Part shown: positions 1 to 7,211 of the stretch, piece after piece
Numbering within the stretch: the first letter of the stretch is position 1
Layout: each line of letters begins with the position of its first letter
NCBI GenBank assembly: GCA_026396495.1
Contig: JAPLWR010000037.1
Location: 6,210 to 14,713, forward strand
Source of the DNA: Candidatus Magasanikiibacteriota bacterium
Lineage (GTDB): Bacteria > Patescibacteriota > Patescibacteriia > Magasanikbacterales > UBA10003
Reading direction: 5' to 3'
Length of the DNA stretch: 8,504 nucleotides
Translations under genes and position numbers: made by a program
The notes under the pieces: generated by a model
Database searches by the model: none
Seen by the model: the letters and a program-made list of their open reading frames with translations, nothing else
What the model was told of the DNA's origin: nothing

Positions 1-85
1 CCGTTAGGTGGTACCGCGACACATTTTATTGTGAGTGTTCGGACTTTCCTCCCCTTTTACAGGGCGGCCGTCCACTTAATTTAGC
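1..85 (-). ncRNA. rnpB: RNase P RNA (M1 RNA), 5' portion, truncated by window edge
   Basis: This is the catalytic RNA of ribonuclease P, which removes the 5' leader from pre-tRNAs. Read on the minus strand, positions 51-41 give GAGGAAAGTCC, the nearly universal conserved region I of bacterial RNase P RNA next to helix P4. Just before it, CCCT-GTAAA-AGGG (about 64-52) forms a P3-like hairpin. Downstream, minus-strand GGTACCACCTAACGG (16-2) matches the conserved 'GGTGCCnGGTAACG' block, including the TAACG loop. The 5' end is set at about 85 from the promoter 7 nt upstream; the mature end could differ by a few bases. Only about 85 nt are present. The remaining conserved regions and the 3' strand of helix P1 lie beyond position 1. 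The conserved core and the promoter placement make the call firm. Confidence 0.92.
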
Positions 86-91
86 AAAATC

Positions 92-120
92 ATTCTACCA
101 CATTTTTTACTTTTTGTCAA
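92..120 (-). promoter_or_regulatory. sigma70-type promoter of rnpB
   Basis: On the minus strand, a perfect -35 TTGACA (120-115) is followed by a 17-bp spacer and a -10 TAGAAT (97-92), with TG one base upstream of the -10 (extended -10). The predicted start of transcription is near 85, at the expected 5' end of RNase P RNA. The -35 hexamer lies inside the last codons of the upstream GNAT gene, and its stop codon (109-107) lies in the spacer. This is the strongest promoter in the window, as expected for a highly expressed housekeeping RNA. Confidence 0.88.
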
Positions 121-1009
121 TCCCCTTTTTGGCTCTGACAAATTTAACAAATTGATACCGATAGTACATCAAGGTGATAGCAAATTGTTTTTTAAATTGT
201 GAATAACCTCGCCAACCAGCTGGATCCCCTGGCTTCCACACCAAACCAAAACTTAAAAATTTCAAACCTCTTTTTTTACAATCCTCATACCAATAATCTA
301 TTACTCCAGTCCCCACTGAAGTTTTTAATCCTTCAGGAGTAATAAAAGAAATCGCATGAGTAGACAAAGAAACATCTGGATAATTTATCACAGCCAAGCC
401 GCCAATAATACTTTTATTATCTTTGCGTCTGGCTACAAATAAACCCACATCTTTAAAATGATTATCTAAATGCAATTTAATAGTTTTTAGAAAACTGGTG
501 CGCAAAAATTTACCCACTTTATTAGTTTTTTGATAGGCCGCGGAAAAAGTTTCTAAATCTGTCTCCATCATTTCATAATTCTCGTCTCGTAACCATCTTT
601 GACGATGACGTTTAGCATGGTTAGACCAATCTTCCCAATTTTTATCTTTTAATTCTACAACTCCGTACTGTGAGGTCATGTATAACCAATCCTGATGCCA
701 CCCAGCTGGTTTGTCTATCCTAGTTAAAGGCTGCCAACAAACAAAACGAAAATGATCAAAATCTTCTAAAATTGGCTCTTCATAACAAACATACAATTCT
801 AAATATATTGGCCCCATTTTAAAACGTAAACCCCGGCGGCCAGGAGGGCCCACTATTTCTTTTTTAGGCCAAACTTTAGCTAAAACTTGTAGCATTAATA
901 AAGATTGTTGTTTATCTACAAAACCCTCTGGTAATTGATCTGGGGGAGGTAAACCTTTTCCCCAGATATCTTTAATTTTTTCCTTTAAACTAACAAATAA
1001 TTCTAACAT
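107..1009 (-). CDS. FemAB/GNAT-fold acyltransferase-like protein
   Basis: A soluble protein of 300 residues (from ATG 1009-1007) with no signal peptide or membrane segment. The second half, about residues 135-285, resembles the GNAT fold of FemAB/BioF2-type acetyltransferases. It has a basic helix (NHAKRHRQRWLRDE), a beta segment (VGLFVARR...SIIGGLAVI), then THAISFITPEG, and a C-terminal GYSQFKKQFA like the 'GLxxFKxxFG' end of FemAB-related enzymes. Relatives transfer aminoacyl or acetyl groups, in FemABX onto peptidoglycan precursors; the substrate here is unknown. A TTG start at 1018 is also possible, but a -10 box at 1025-1020 would put the mRNA start near 1013-1011, downstream of that TTG. 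I therefore chose the ATG, which would be nearly leaderless. No Shine-Dalgarno is seen. The gene ends with TAA and no terminator before the rnpB promoter. Fold call moderately sure; function open. Confidence 0.8.
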   Translation of the reverse strand: MLELFVSLKEKIKDIWGKGLPPPDQLPEGFVDKQQSLLMLQVLAKVWPKKEIVGPPGRRGLRFKMGPIYLELYVCYEEPILEDFDHFRFVCWQPLTRIDKPAGWHQDWLYMTSQYGVVELKDKNWEDWSNHAKRHRQRWLRDENYEMMETDLETFSAAYQKTNKVGKFLRTSFLKTIKLHLDNHFKDVGLFVARRKDNKSIIGGLAVINYPDVSLSTHAISFITPEGLKTSVGTGVIDYWYEDCKKRGLKFLSFGLVWKPGDPAGWRGYSQFKKQFAITLMYYRYQFVKFVRAKKGIDKK

Positions 1010-1019
1010 AGATACCAAC

Positions 1020-1048
1020 AGTATACTGGTAAAACAAACCTAAAACAA
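1020..1048 (-). promoter_or_regulatory. promoter of the GNAT-fold gene (divergent pair)
   Basis: On the minus strand, TTGTTT (1048-1043), a 17-bp spacer and TATACT (1025-1020) form a good sigma70-type promoter. Predicted transcription begins at about 1013-1011, only 2-4 nt before ATG 1009, so the message would be leaderless or nearly so. It lies back to back with the rightward promoter, with 6 bp between the two -35 boxes. Confidence 0.6.
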
Positions 1049-1054
1049 ATAGGA

Positions 1055-1083
1055 TTGACTTTCCCCTAAAATAAAGATAAAAT
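1055..1083 (+). promoter_or_regulatory. promoter of the surface-glycan gene cluster
   Basis: TTGACT (1055-1060), a 17-bp spacer and TAAAAT (1078-1083) give a strong sigma70-type promoter. Transcription is predicted to start near 1090, leaving a 5' leader of about 20 nt before ATG 1110 with no Shine-Dalgarno sequence. It probably drives the sugar transferase and the glycosyltransferases that follow at 3-bp spacing. Confidence 0.72.
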
Positions 1084-1109
1084 GAGATCAAACTACCTTT
1101 AAATAAATT

Positions 1110-2537
1110 ATGAAAAAATCATCGATTATTTTAACCACTGTTTCCCTCCCTTTGGATTTTTTAATGCTTATTTTAGCGGGAATCACCGCCTATTTTTTAC
1201 GTTTTAACACTATTTTTACCAAGATTAAACCCGTAGTCTTTAATCTCCCTTTTGACAGATATCTACCGATAATGTTTTCCGTGGCCTTGGTTTGGATTAT
1301 CCTTTTTGCTATTGCTGGACTTTATAGTACCAAACCAACTAGACGCCTCACTAGTGAATTATCTCGTGTGGTTTTTGCTTGTTCCACGGGAATTTCCGCT
1401 ATCACCATTTATTTGTTTTTCCGCCTTGATGCTTTTAATTCCCGTTTTATTGTTTTAGCTAGTTGGATCTTGGCTATTATTTTTGTGAGCGGCGGCAGAA
1501 TTATTTTAAAAATTATTAAAAATCTTTTATATCGGGCGGGAGTGGGCGTAAAAAAAATAGTTATCATCGGCACGGGCCGCATCAGCGATATTATTTTTGA
1601 AACTTTAAAACAACGCCGCGGTTTTGGTTTAATGGTAGTGGGCCATTATCCAGATTTTAATAAAGAAACCGCCGAAGAATTAAACAAATTAATTATCCAA
1701 AAACAATTAGATGAAATTCTACTAACTAATCCTAAAAGTAATGAAGAAGAAGCCTTAGCTGTCTTAAATTTTTGTGAAGAAAACCATTTAGATTTTAAAT
1801 ATTCCGCTGATCTATTCTCTACTTATCTAGCCAACATGTCTATTTATGCTATTGGTGGAGTACCCATTGTAGAAATGCAAAAAACTAAACTACAAGCTTG
1901 GGGCAGGGTGATTAAAAGATTAGTGGATTTTATTGGAGCCTTTATTTTAATTATAATCACTAGTCCCCTATTATTAATTTCTGCCTTAGCTGTTTTATTA
2001 GAAAGTGGCTGGCCAATTATTTACAAAAATGAACGCGTGGGTGAAGCAGGAAATTTTTTTTCCACTCTTAAATTCCGCTCCATGCAACAAAAATATTGTA
2101 TTGGTCCACAATTTAAAAATACAGAGCAAGCACTAGTCTTTGAAAAAGAATTAATTCAAACTAACAGCATTAAAGAAGGGCCTGTTTACAAAATTAAAAA
2201 TGATCCGCGCGTGACTAAAGTAGGTTGGGTTTTACGCCGTTTGAGCTTTGATGAACTGCCCCAACTTTTTAATGTTTTAGCTGGTAGCATGAGCTTGGTC
2301 GGTCCCCGTCCACATCAACCAAGAGAAGTAGAGCTTTACGCCAAACATCATCGCAAAGTTTTAAATATCAAGCCTGGATTAACTGGATTATCCCAAATTT
2401 CTGGCAGAAGCGATTTAGAGTTTGAAGAGGAAGTGACTTTGGACACCTTATACATTGAAAACTGGACGCTTTTATTGGATTTAATTATTTTATTAAAAAC
2501 ACCTTTTATTTTATTCAGAAACCGCAAAGCATTATAA
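1110..2537 (+). CDS. Priming sugar-phosphate transferase (polyprenyl glycosylphosphotransferase, WbaP/WcaJ type)
   Basis: This inner-membrane enzyme would transfer a sugar-1-phosphate from a nucleotide sugar to undecaprenyl phosphate, the first step of exopolysaccharide or capsule repeat-unit synthesis. Its 475 residues have the usual full-length layout: four hydrophobic helices (about 7-29, 51-72, 87-105, 112-130), a Rossmann-like CoA-binding-type domain starting at VVIIGTGR-like residues 149-157, and a C-terminal bacterial sugar transferase domain (about 267-475). That domain begins with a membrane-embedded helix (272-296), then KFRSM (321-325), NDPRVTKVG (364-372), the catalytic Asp-Glu pair in FDELPQL (D381, E382), MSLVGPRP (394-401), [13 protein letters not shown] (422-434) and LDTLYIENW (444-452). 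All signature motifs are intact. It is the first gene of the rightward cluster and ends 3 bp before the next start. The sugar specificity cannot be read from sequence. Confidence 0.95.
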   Translation: MKKSSIILTTVSLPLDFLMLILAGITAYFLRFNTIFTKIKPVVFNLPFDRYLPIMFSVALVWIILFAIAGLYSTKPTRRLTSELSRVVFACSTGISAITIYLFFRLDAFNSRFIVLASWILAIIFVSGGRIILKIIKNLLYRAGVGVKKIVIIGTGRISDIIFETLKQRRGFGLMVVGHYPDFNKETAEELNKLIIQKQLDEILLTNPKSNEEEALAVLNFCEENHLDFKYSADLFSTYLANMSIYAIGGVPIVEMQKTKLQAWGRVIKRLVDFIGAFILIIITSPLLLISALAVLLESGWPIIYKNERVGEAGNFFSTLKFRSMQQKYCIGPQFKNTEQALVFEKELIQTNSIKEGPVYKIKNDPRVTKVGWVLRRLSFDELPQLFNVLAGSMSLVGPRPHQPREVELYAKHHRKVLNIKPGLTGLSQISGRSDLEFEEEVTLDTLYIENWTLLLDLIILLKTPFILFRNRKAL

Positions 2538-2540
2538 GTT

Positions 2541-3665
2541 ATGAGGGTTGCCTTAGTACACGATTATTTATCCCAAGATGGAGGAGCTGAAAGGGTCTTA
2601 CAAGCCTTGCAAGAGCTATACCCAGAAGCCCCTACTTTTGTTTTATTTCACGATAAGAAAAAAGTTCCGGAACATTACTTCAAAAATGAAGTCCGTCCCA
2701 GTTTTTTGCAACACATTCCTTTTGCCGTAGAACATTACCGCTGGTTTTTGCCTCTCATGCCCTTAGCCACAGAACACCATAACTTAAAAGATTTTGATGT
2801 AGTAATATCCTCTACCTCGGCTTTTGCTAAGGGAGTTTTAACTGGACCAGACACTCTTCACTTATCTTACTGCCACACCCCCACTAGATATTTATGGACT
2901 GATACTCACAGTTACATAGAAGAGCTCAACACCAACCGTTTTATCAAAGCTCTTTTACCGTCAATAATTTCTAAATTAAGAATGTGGGATAGAATGAGCG
3001 CCGAACGGGTTGATCATTTTTGGTCTAATTCAGAAAATGTCCGCCGCCGTATTCAAAAATTTTACAAACGTGACGCTGAAGTGATTTATCCTCCAGTAGA
3101 AACCACAAAATTTAAAATTGCTGAAAAACCTGGTAATTATTTTTTAACTGGCGGTCGTTTAGTCCCTTATAAACGTTTTGATTTAATTATCAAAGTGTTT
3201 AATCGTTTAGGTTGGCCATTAAAAATTTTTGGCGCAGGACCAGAAGAAGCCAAATTAAAAAACATGGCCAAAAGTAATATAGAATTTATGGGTCTAGTGA
3301 CTGATGAAGAGAAAGCTAAACTTTATGCAGAAGCTCAAGCTTTTATCCACCCCCAAGTGGAAGATTTTGGTATTACAGCAGTAGAATCCATGGCAGCTGG
3401 GCGCCCAGTTATTGCTTTAGGCCAAGGCGGTGCCACAGAAACTGTTATCCCGGGACTTTCCGGCCTACTTTTTACAGAACAAACTTGGGAATCCCTCCTA
3501 GATACGCTACTTAACTTTAACTCTGCCTCGTTTGAACCAACCAAAATTCGCGAACACGCGGAATCTTTCAGTTTAGAAAACTTTAAGAAAAAAATCTCCG
3601 AAAGTGTGGCTGGTAGATATGAAACTTTTTTAAAAGGCTACCAACAACCACCTCTTTCATTTTAA
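2541..3665 (+). CDS. GT4-family glycosyltransferase (GT-B fold)
   Basis: A cytoplasmic glycosyltransferase of 374 residues, full length for GT4, that probably adds a sugar (possibly mannose, by resemblance to WbaZ-type enzymes) to the lipid-linked intermediate made by the preceding gene product. The N-terminal acceptor domain opens with MRVALVHDYL and the glycine-rich GGAERVL (14-20), then CHTPTRYLWTD (111-121). The C-terminal donor domain opens at FLTGGRLVPYKR with the phosphate-contacting R206 and K211. It carries the EX7E signature E274-DFGITAV-E282 and a GGATETV loop (296-302). It starts 3 bp after the previous stop and ends 3 bp before the next start, so translational coupling within one mRNA is likely. 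There is no Shine-Dalgarno. Nothing appears damaged. Family call sure; sugar specificity unknown. Confidence 0.93.
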   Translation: MRVALVHDYLSQDGGAERVLQALQELYPEAPTFVLFHDKKKVPEHYFKNEVRPSFLQHIPFAVEHYRWFLPLMPLATEHHNLKDFDVVISSTSAFAKGVLTGPDTLHLSYCHTPTRYLWTDTHSYIEELNTNRFIKALLPSIISKLRMWDRMSAERVDHFWSNSENVRRRIQKFYKRDAEVIYPPVETTKFKIAEKPGNYFLTGGRLVPYKRFDLIIKVFNRLGWPLKIFGAGPEEAKLKNMAKSNIEFMGLVTDEEKAKLYAEAQAFIHPQVEDFGITAVESMAAGRPVIALGQGGATETVIPGLSGLLFTEQTWESLLDTLLNFNSASFEPTKIREHAESFSLENFKKKISESVAGRYETFLKGYQQPPLSF

Positions 3666-3668
3666 TTT

Positions 3669-4727
3669 ATGCGTCTAGGTATTGATGCTAGATTTTACTC
3701 CGAGGCCGGAGGCTTGGGTCGCTATACTCAAGAATTGCTCAAAGAACTGGAAAAACAGGACACCAGTAATTTTTATATTGTGTTTGTTAATCAAGATGGT
3801 TGGAAAGATTACCAACCCCAAAATCCCAAATTTCAAAAAGTTTTAGCTGACGTAAAATGGTACACTTTGACTGAACAATTAAAAATGGGAGGGATTATTA
3901 AAAAACAAAAAATAGATTTGATGCATTTTTTGCATTGGAACATTCCTTTTTTATACCGCCAACCATTCATTGTTACCATTCACGATTTGATTCTTTTAAA
4001 ATATCCTTCACGACAAGCCTCTACTTTGGGACCGGTTAAATACTGGATAAAAAATTTAGGCTATAAATTAATTTTACGCCACGCCATACTAAATGCCAAA
4101 AAAATTCTAACTCCTTCTCACTTTGTTAAAAAAGATATTTTGGAAAACTTCCAAATCAACTCCGAAAAAATTATTGTGACTTATGAAGGAATCACCAATT
4201 TCTCCCAAACTAACCAAAACTCAGAACTTTTACATCAATTAAACATTACCAAACCCTACTTTCTGTACGTTGGTGTTAGTTAAAAATATTCTCCCAATTA
4301 CCAATTGGTTTTAGTTGGCAAAAAAAATTATTTTTATAAAAAACTAGAACAATTTATCCAAAAAAATAATATTACTGATGTAATTTTAACTGATTTCATT
4401 TCAGACCAAAATCTACCAACTATTTACCAAAATGCCCTGGCTTATGTTTTTCCCAGCCTTTACGAAGGTTTTGGCTTACCACCTTTAGAGGCTATGACCT
4501 TTAATTTACCTGTTTTGTCCTCCAACACCTCCTGTTTACCAGAAATATTAGACCAGGCGGCGCTTTATTTTGATCCAGAAAAGACAGAAAATATTTCTAA
4601 TGTCTTAAACCGTCTAATTACTGACCCTAATTTACGCTCCCAACTCATTTCTCTTGGCCAAGAAAGGATTAAGCTTTTTTCCTGGCAAAATTGTGCACAA
4701 CTCACCTTACTTGCTTACTTAAAATGA
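3669..4727 (+). pseudogene. GT4-family glycosyltransferase, interrupted by in-frame TAA and apparent internal deletion
   Basis: A second GT4 enzyme gene, split in one reading frame. Codons 1-204 (3669-4283, ending in TAA at 4281-4283) hold the N-terminal domain: MRLGIDARF, GGLGRYTQELL, HFLHWNIPF, VTIHDLILLKYPSR, and KKILTPSHFVKKDI. It stops at PYFLYVGVS, the first beta strand of the donor domain. Translation in the same frame after the stop continues KYSPNYQLVLVGKKNYF and then the donor domain with EX7E E-GFGLPPL-E (codons from 4464), to TGA 4725-4727. Relatives carry about 20 more residues between 'YVGxS' and 'LVLVGKK', usually with a YPHKN-like motif whose Lys contacts donor phosphate; these are missing here. 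The frame is kept, so an in-frame deletion that also made the stop is the simplest reading. A TTG at 4305 could only restart a half domain. It is probably inactive, unless this is an assembly error. Confidence 0.82.
4270..4316 (+). repeat. Imperfect 12-bp direct repeat with small hairpin at the glycosyltransferase lesion
   Basis: TTGGTGTTAGTT (4270-4281) and TTGGTTTTAGTT (4305-4316) match at 11 of 12 bases and flank the stop codon of the broken glycosyltransferase. Between and overlapping them, CCAATT (4294-4299) and AATTGG (4303-4308) form a perfect 6-bp stem with a 3-nt loop. Such short repeats and palindromes favour slippage deletions, but a chance origin in AT-rich DNA is possible. Confidence 0.4.
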
Positions 4728-4735
4728 TGTATAAT
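4707..4735 (+). promoter_or_regulatory. Possible promoter of the DUF4012 gene
   Basis: A perfect -10 TATAAT (4730-4735) lies just after the TGA of the broken glycosyltransferase. The -35 is weak: TTACTT (4707-4712) at 17 bp. Predicted transcription begins near 4742, about 25 nt before ATG 4767. The larger gap here (39 bp, against 3 bp upstream) fits a separate or extra start, but the -35 makes this tentative. Confidence 0.42.
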
Positions 4736-4766
4736 AAGAGTATCTTAGAAACATTATTTTAAGCCC

Positions 4767-7196
4767 ATGCTGAGGAGGAAAAAACAAGAAAATACTCTTA
4801 ACGGGAAAACTGATTTCAAACACAAGTTCATCCCCGTCTTTTTTAGCCAAGAAGAAAAACAATCTCCTCATGTTTTAAATTTGCCGGAAAAACTAACTCC
4901 ACCCCCTCCTCCTACTTGGGAACCAACCCAATTAGACCGTTTTTTAAGCAATCCCCTAGCAGACTTAAACAAACCCAATCTCCAGCAAGAAAAAAAACAA
5001 GAACCTCTCAGACTAAAATTAAACTTCAAACTTCCTCAGGAATCTTTTTTAAGTAAATTTTCCTTTGAACTACCTCATTGGCGTCTACCTCACTTACCTA
5101 AATTTAAATCCAATCTCTCCAAAAAAGAAGGAGTTGATCTTAAAATTAAATTAGTCAAAAAAGCAGCGCCAGTTAAAGTAGAATTTCAACCACAAAATTT
5201 TTCTTATTCCTTACCCAGCTGGCAAAGAGCTATTGCCAGTTTTGCTGTTATGGCTCTTCTTTTGGTTTTACCAATTAAAGCCTTTTCCGCTTTTTATCAA
5301 TTACGTGATTCACAACAAACTATTGTTGCTTCCGGAACAACGGCGTTTGAACATTTAAACCTGGGCCAAGAGGCTATGCAAAAAGGAGATTTTGGATCAG
5401 CCACCCAAGAATTACAATTATCTCTTAACTCTTTTGCCGAAGCCCAAAACAAACTTGATACTATTCACCCATTCTGGCGCAGTCTTTTATACTTTACCCC
5501 AAAAATTGGGGATAAATTAAAAAATGGTGAAGAACTAATGCTCGCCGGCACCAACCTTACTTTAGGATCTCTACCTGTTTTATATTTACTAACAGAAAAA
5601 AATCAATCAGGAATTTCTTTAGCTAAAGTTAAAGAAACCTTAGATGAAGTAGCTCCTCGTTTTGCCAAAACTAATGACAGCTTAATGCGTGTTAATCCAG
5701 ATTACTTGCCAGAAGAAAACCGCGCGGCCTTTTTAAAAATTCGTGAAGCTATTTTCTTATTAAACGATGATTTACAAAAAATAAATTCACTTTCTAAAAG
5801 CCTCTTAACTGCTGCTGGAATAAATGAGGAAAAAACTTATTTAGTTGTTTTTCAAAATAATAATGAAATAAGGCCTACTGGAGGTTTTATTGGCAGTTAT
5901 GCAGAAATTAAAATTAAAAATGGTCAAATTACCAAAATAGATATACCTGGTGAAGGCTCCTATAAAATATCTGGGACTCTTATGGCTAATTTAGCCCCAC
6001 CAGCCCCCATTCAACTCTTGCAACCACGCTGGGAATTTAGAGATGCTAATTGGTTCCCAGACTTCCCCACTTCAGCTAAAAAACTCATGTGGTTTTATGA
6101 AAAAGGCGGAGGCCCAACCCTGGACGGCTTAATCGCTATCGACACAAACCCCATGATTGATTTGATGAAAATAGTAGGTTCAATTGACTTACCAACCCAC
6201 AATATTACTGTTGATGCTAATAATTTTATAGACGTTATCCAGAAAAAAGTAGAATTAGACTACGACAAAACTAAAAATCAACCCAAAGAAATTTTAGCTG
6301 ACTTGGCTCCATTAGTATTAGAAAAACTTTTTAATAATAAAAATAATCTCTTACCTTTACTTTCCTTAACTAATAAAAATTTAACCCAGAAACACATCCA
6401 ATTCTATTTTGCCGATAAAACCTTAGAAAAAGATATTATTTCTCAAGGTTGGGGTGGTGAAATGAAAGATAATCCTGAAGGCGACTATTTGGCTGTTATC
6501 AATGCCAATATCGGCGGGGATAAAAGTGATAGAGTGATTGAACAAACCATCCAACATCAAGCTAAAATCTTAGATGACGGAACTGTCTTAGACACAGTAA
6601 CTATTACTAGAAACCACTTAGGAAGCGACAATGTATTCTCTAATGTAAAAAACAATAGCTACATCCGTTTCTATGTCCCACGTGGTAGTCAATTACTTTC
6701 TGCCGAAGGTTTTATTTGGCCAGAAGAAAATACCTATCGCGCACCAGAAACTTGGTATAATCAAGATGAAGACCTAGAAAAAACAGAAAAAACTCAGACA
6801 GTAGAACCACAAAGTGGAACTACCACAGCAGAAGAATCAGACAAAACTGTTTTTGCTAATTGGATGATTGTTCGTCCAGGAGAAACAGCCAAGGCCACTA
6901 TCACCTACCGCTTACCCTTTAAGATAAAAAAACCAGAGCCACAAAACACCATACAACTAATCCGCCAATTATTTAAACAAGATAAAAATTACTCTTCGTA
7001 CTCTTTATTGGCCCAAAAACAAGCTGGTTCAAATAACGTTATCTTAGAATCTACTATTTCTTGGCCAGAAAATTGGAAGATCCTTTGGACTAATCCTTTT
7101 GTTCTTAACTCCCAAGAAAATCAAGTTACTTTCAATACCTACTTAGACGAAGATAAATTCTTAGGCTTGGTTTTTAATAACTCCTACAATCAATAG
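4767..7196 (+). CDS. DUF4012 domain-containing single-pass membrane protein
   Basis: An 809-residue protein of the DUF4012 family, biochemically uncharacterised but common near cell-surface polysaccharide genes in CPR bacteria and some Gram-positives. Residues 1-150 are a basic, proline-rich, probably cytoplasmic tail (PPPPP at 45-49; LPHWRLPHLPKF at 102-113). A single membrane helix follows at about 154-176, so the rest should be extracytoplasmic. Residues 190-350 look helical, perhaps a spacer. The DUF4012 core (about 355-520) has KTYLVVFQNNNEIRPTGGFIGSYAE (356-380), NWFPDFPTSAKK (428-439) and LDGLIAIDTNPMIDLMKIVGSIDLP (452-476). The C-terminal part (570-809) is beta-rich with an acidic, Thr-rich linker near 664-693. 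The start is the only in-frame ATG before the membrane helix; an AGGAGG just downstream lies within codons 2-4 and serves no start. It ends 15 bp before the next gene. Family call sure; role in glycan handling is inferred from context. Confidence 0.92.
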   Translation: MLRRKKQENTLNGKTDFKHKFIPVFFSQEEKQSPHVLNLPEKLTPPPPPTWEPTQLDRFLSNPLADLNKPNLQQEKKQEPLRLKLNFKLPQESFLSKFSFELPHWRLPHLPKFKSNLSKKEGVDLKIKLVKKAAPVKVEFQPQNFSYSLPSWQRAIASFAVMALLLVLPIKAFSAFYQLRDSQQTIVASGTTAFEHLNLGQEAMQKGDFGSATQELQLSLNSFAEAQNKLDTIHPFWRSLLYFTPKIGDKLKNGEELMLAGTNLTLGSLPVLYLLTEKNQSGISLAKVKETLDEVAPRFAKTNDSLMRVNPDYLPEENRAAFLKIREAIFLLNDDLQKINSLSKSLLTAAGINEEKTYLVVFQNNNEIRPTGGFIGSYAEIKIKNGQITKIDIPGEGSYKISGTLMANLAPPAPIQLLQPRWEFRDANWFPDFPTSAKKLMWFYEKGGGPTLDGLIAIDTNPMIDLMKIVGSIDLPTHNITVDANNFIDVIQKKVELDYDKTKNQPKEILADLAPLVLEKLFNNKNNLLPLLSLTNKNLTQKHIQFYFADKTLEKDIISQGWGGEMKDNPEGDYLAVINANIGGDKSDRVIEQTIQHQAKILDDGTVLDTVTITRNHLGSDNVFSNVKNNSYIRFYVPRGSQLLSAEGFIWPEENTYRAPETWYNQDEDLEKTEKTQTVEPQSGTTTAEESDKTVFANWMIVRPGETAKATITYRLPFKIKKPEPQNTIQLIRQLFKQDKNYSSYSLLAQKQAGSNNVILESTISWPENWKILWTNPFVLNSQENQVTFNTYLDEDKFLGLVFNNSYNQ

Positions 7197-7211
7197 CTAA
7201 TAATTGTTTTT

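Noticed and set aside
1..80. T-box riboswitch on the plus strand (TGGTACCGCG, with GTTAGGTGG able to pair to CCACTTAAT).
   Set aside because: TGGTACCGCG resembles the T-box core, but the opposite strand carries the RNase P conserved GAGGAAAGTCC and the TAACG block behind a perfect promoter. No aminoacyl-tRNA synthetase gene or U-run terminator follows on the plus strand.
3335..3544. Minus-strand open frame of 69 codons.
   Set aside because: It lies wholly inside the GT4 gene opposite its EX7E donor-domain motif, with no family features, promoter or start context of its own.
4281..4283. Stop-codon readthrough or recoding of TAA to make one glycosyltransferase.
   Set aside because: TAA terminates other genes here, the alternative codes known in CPR reassign UGA rather than UAA, and residues are missing at the same spot, so a lesion fits better.
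4305..4727. An independent 140-residue gene starting at TTG 4305.
   Set aside because: It is the donor-domain half of the GT4 gene, in the same frame as the upstream half, and lacks an acceptor domain, promoter or ribosome site.
4746..4762. Possible terminator hairpin in the gap before the DUF4012 gene (CTTA...TAAG).
   Set aside because: The stem is only 4-5 A/T-rich pairs with a long loop and no following U-run.
4771..4777. Strong Shine-Dalgarno-like GAGGAGG just after ATG 4767, suggesting a later start.
   Set aside because: No ATG, GTG or TTG in frame follows at a usable distance, and the bases simply encode Leu-Arg-Arg at the start of a basic tail.
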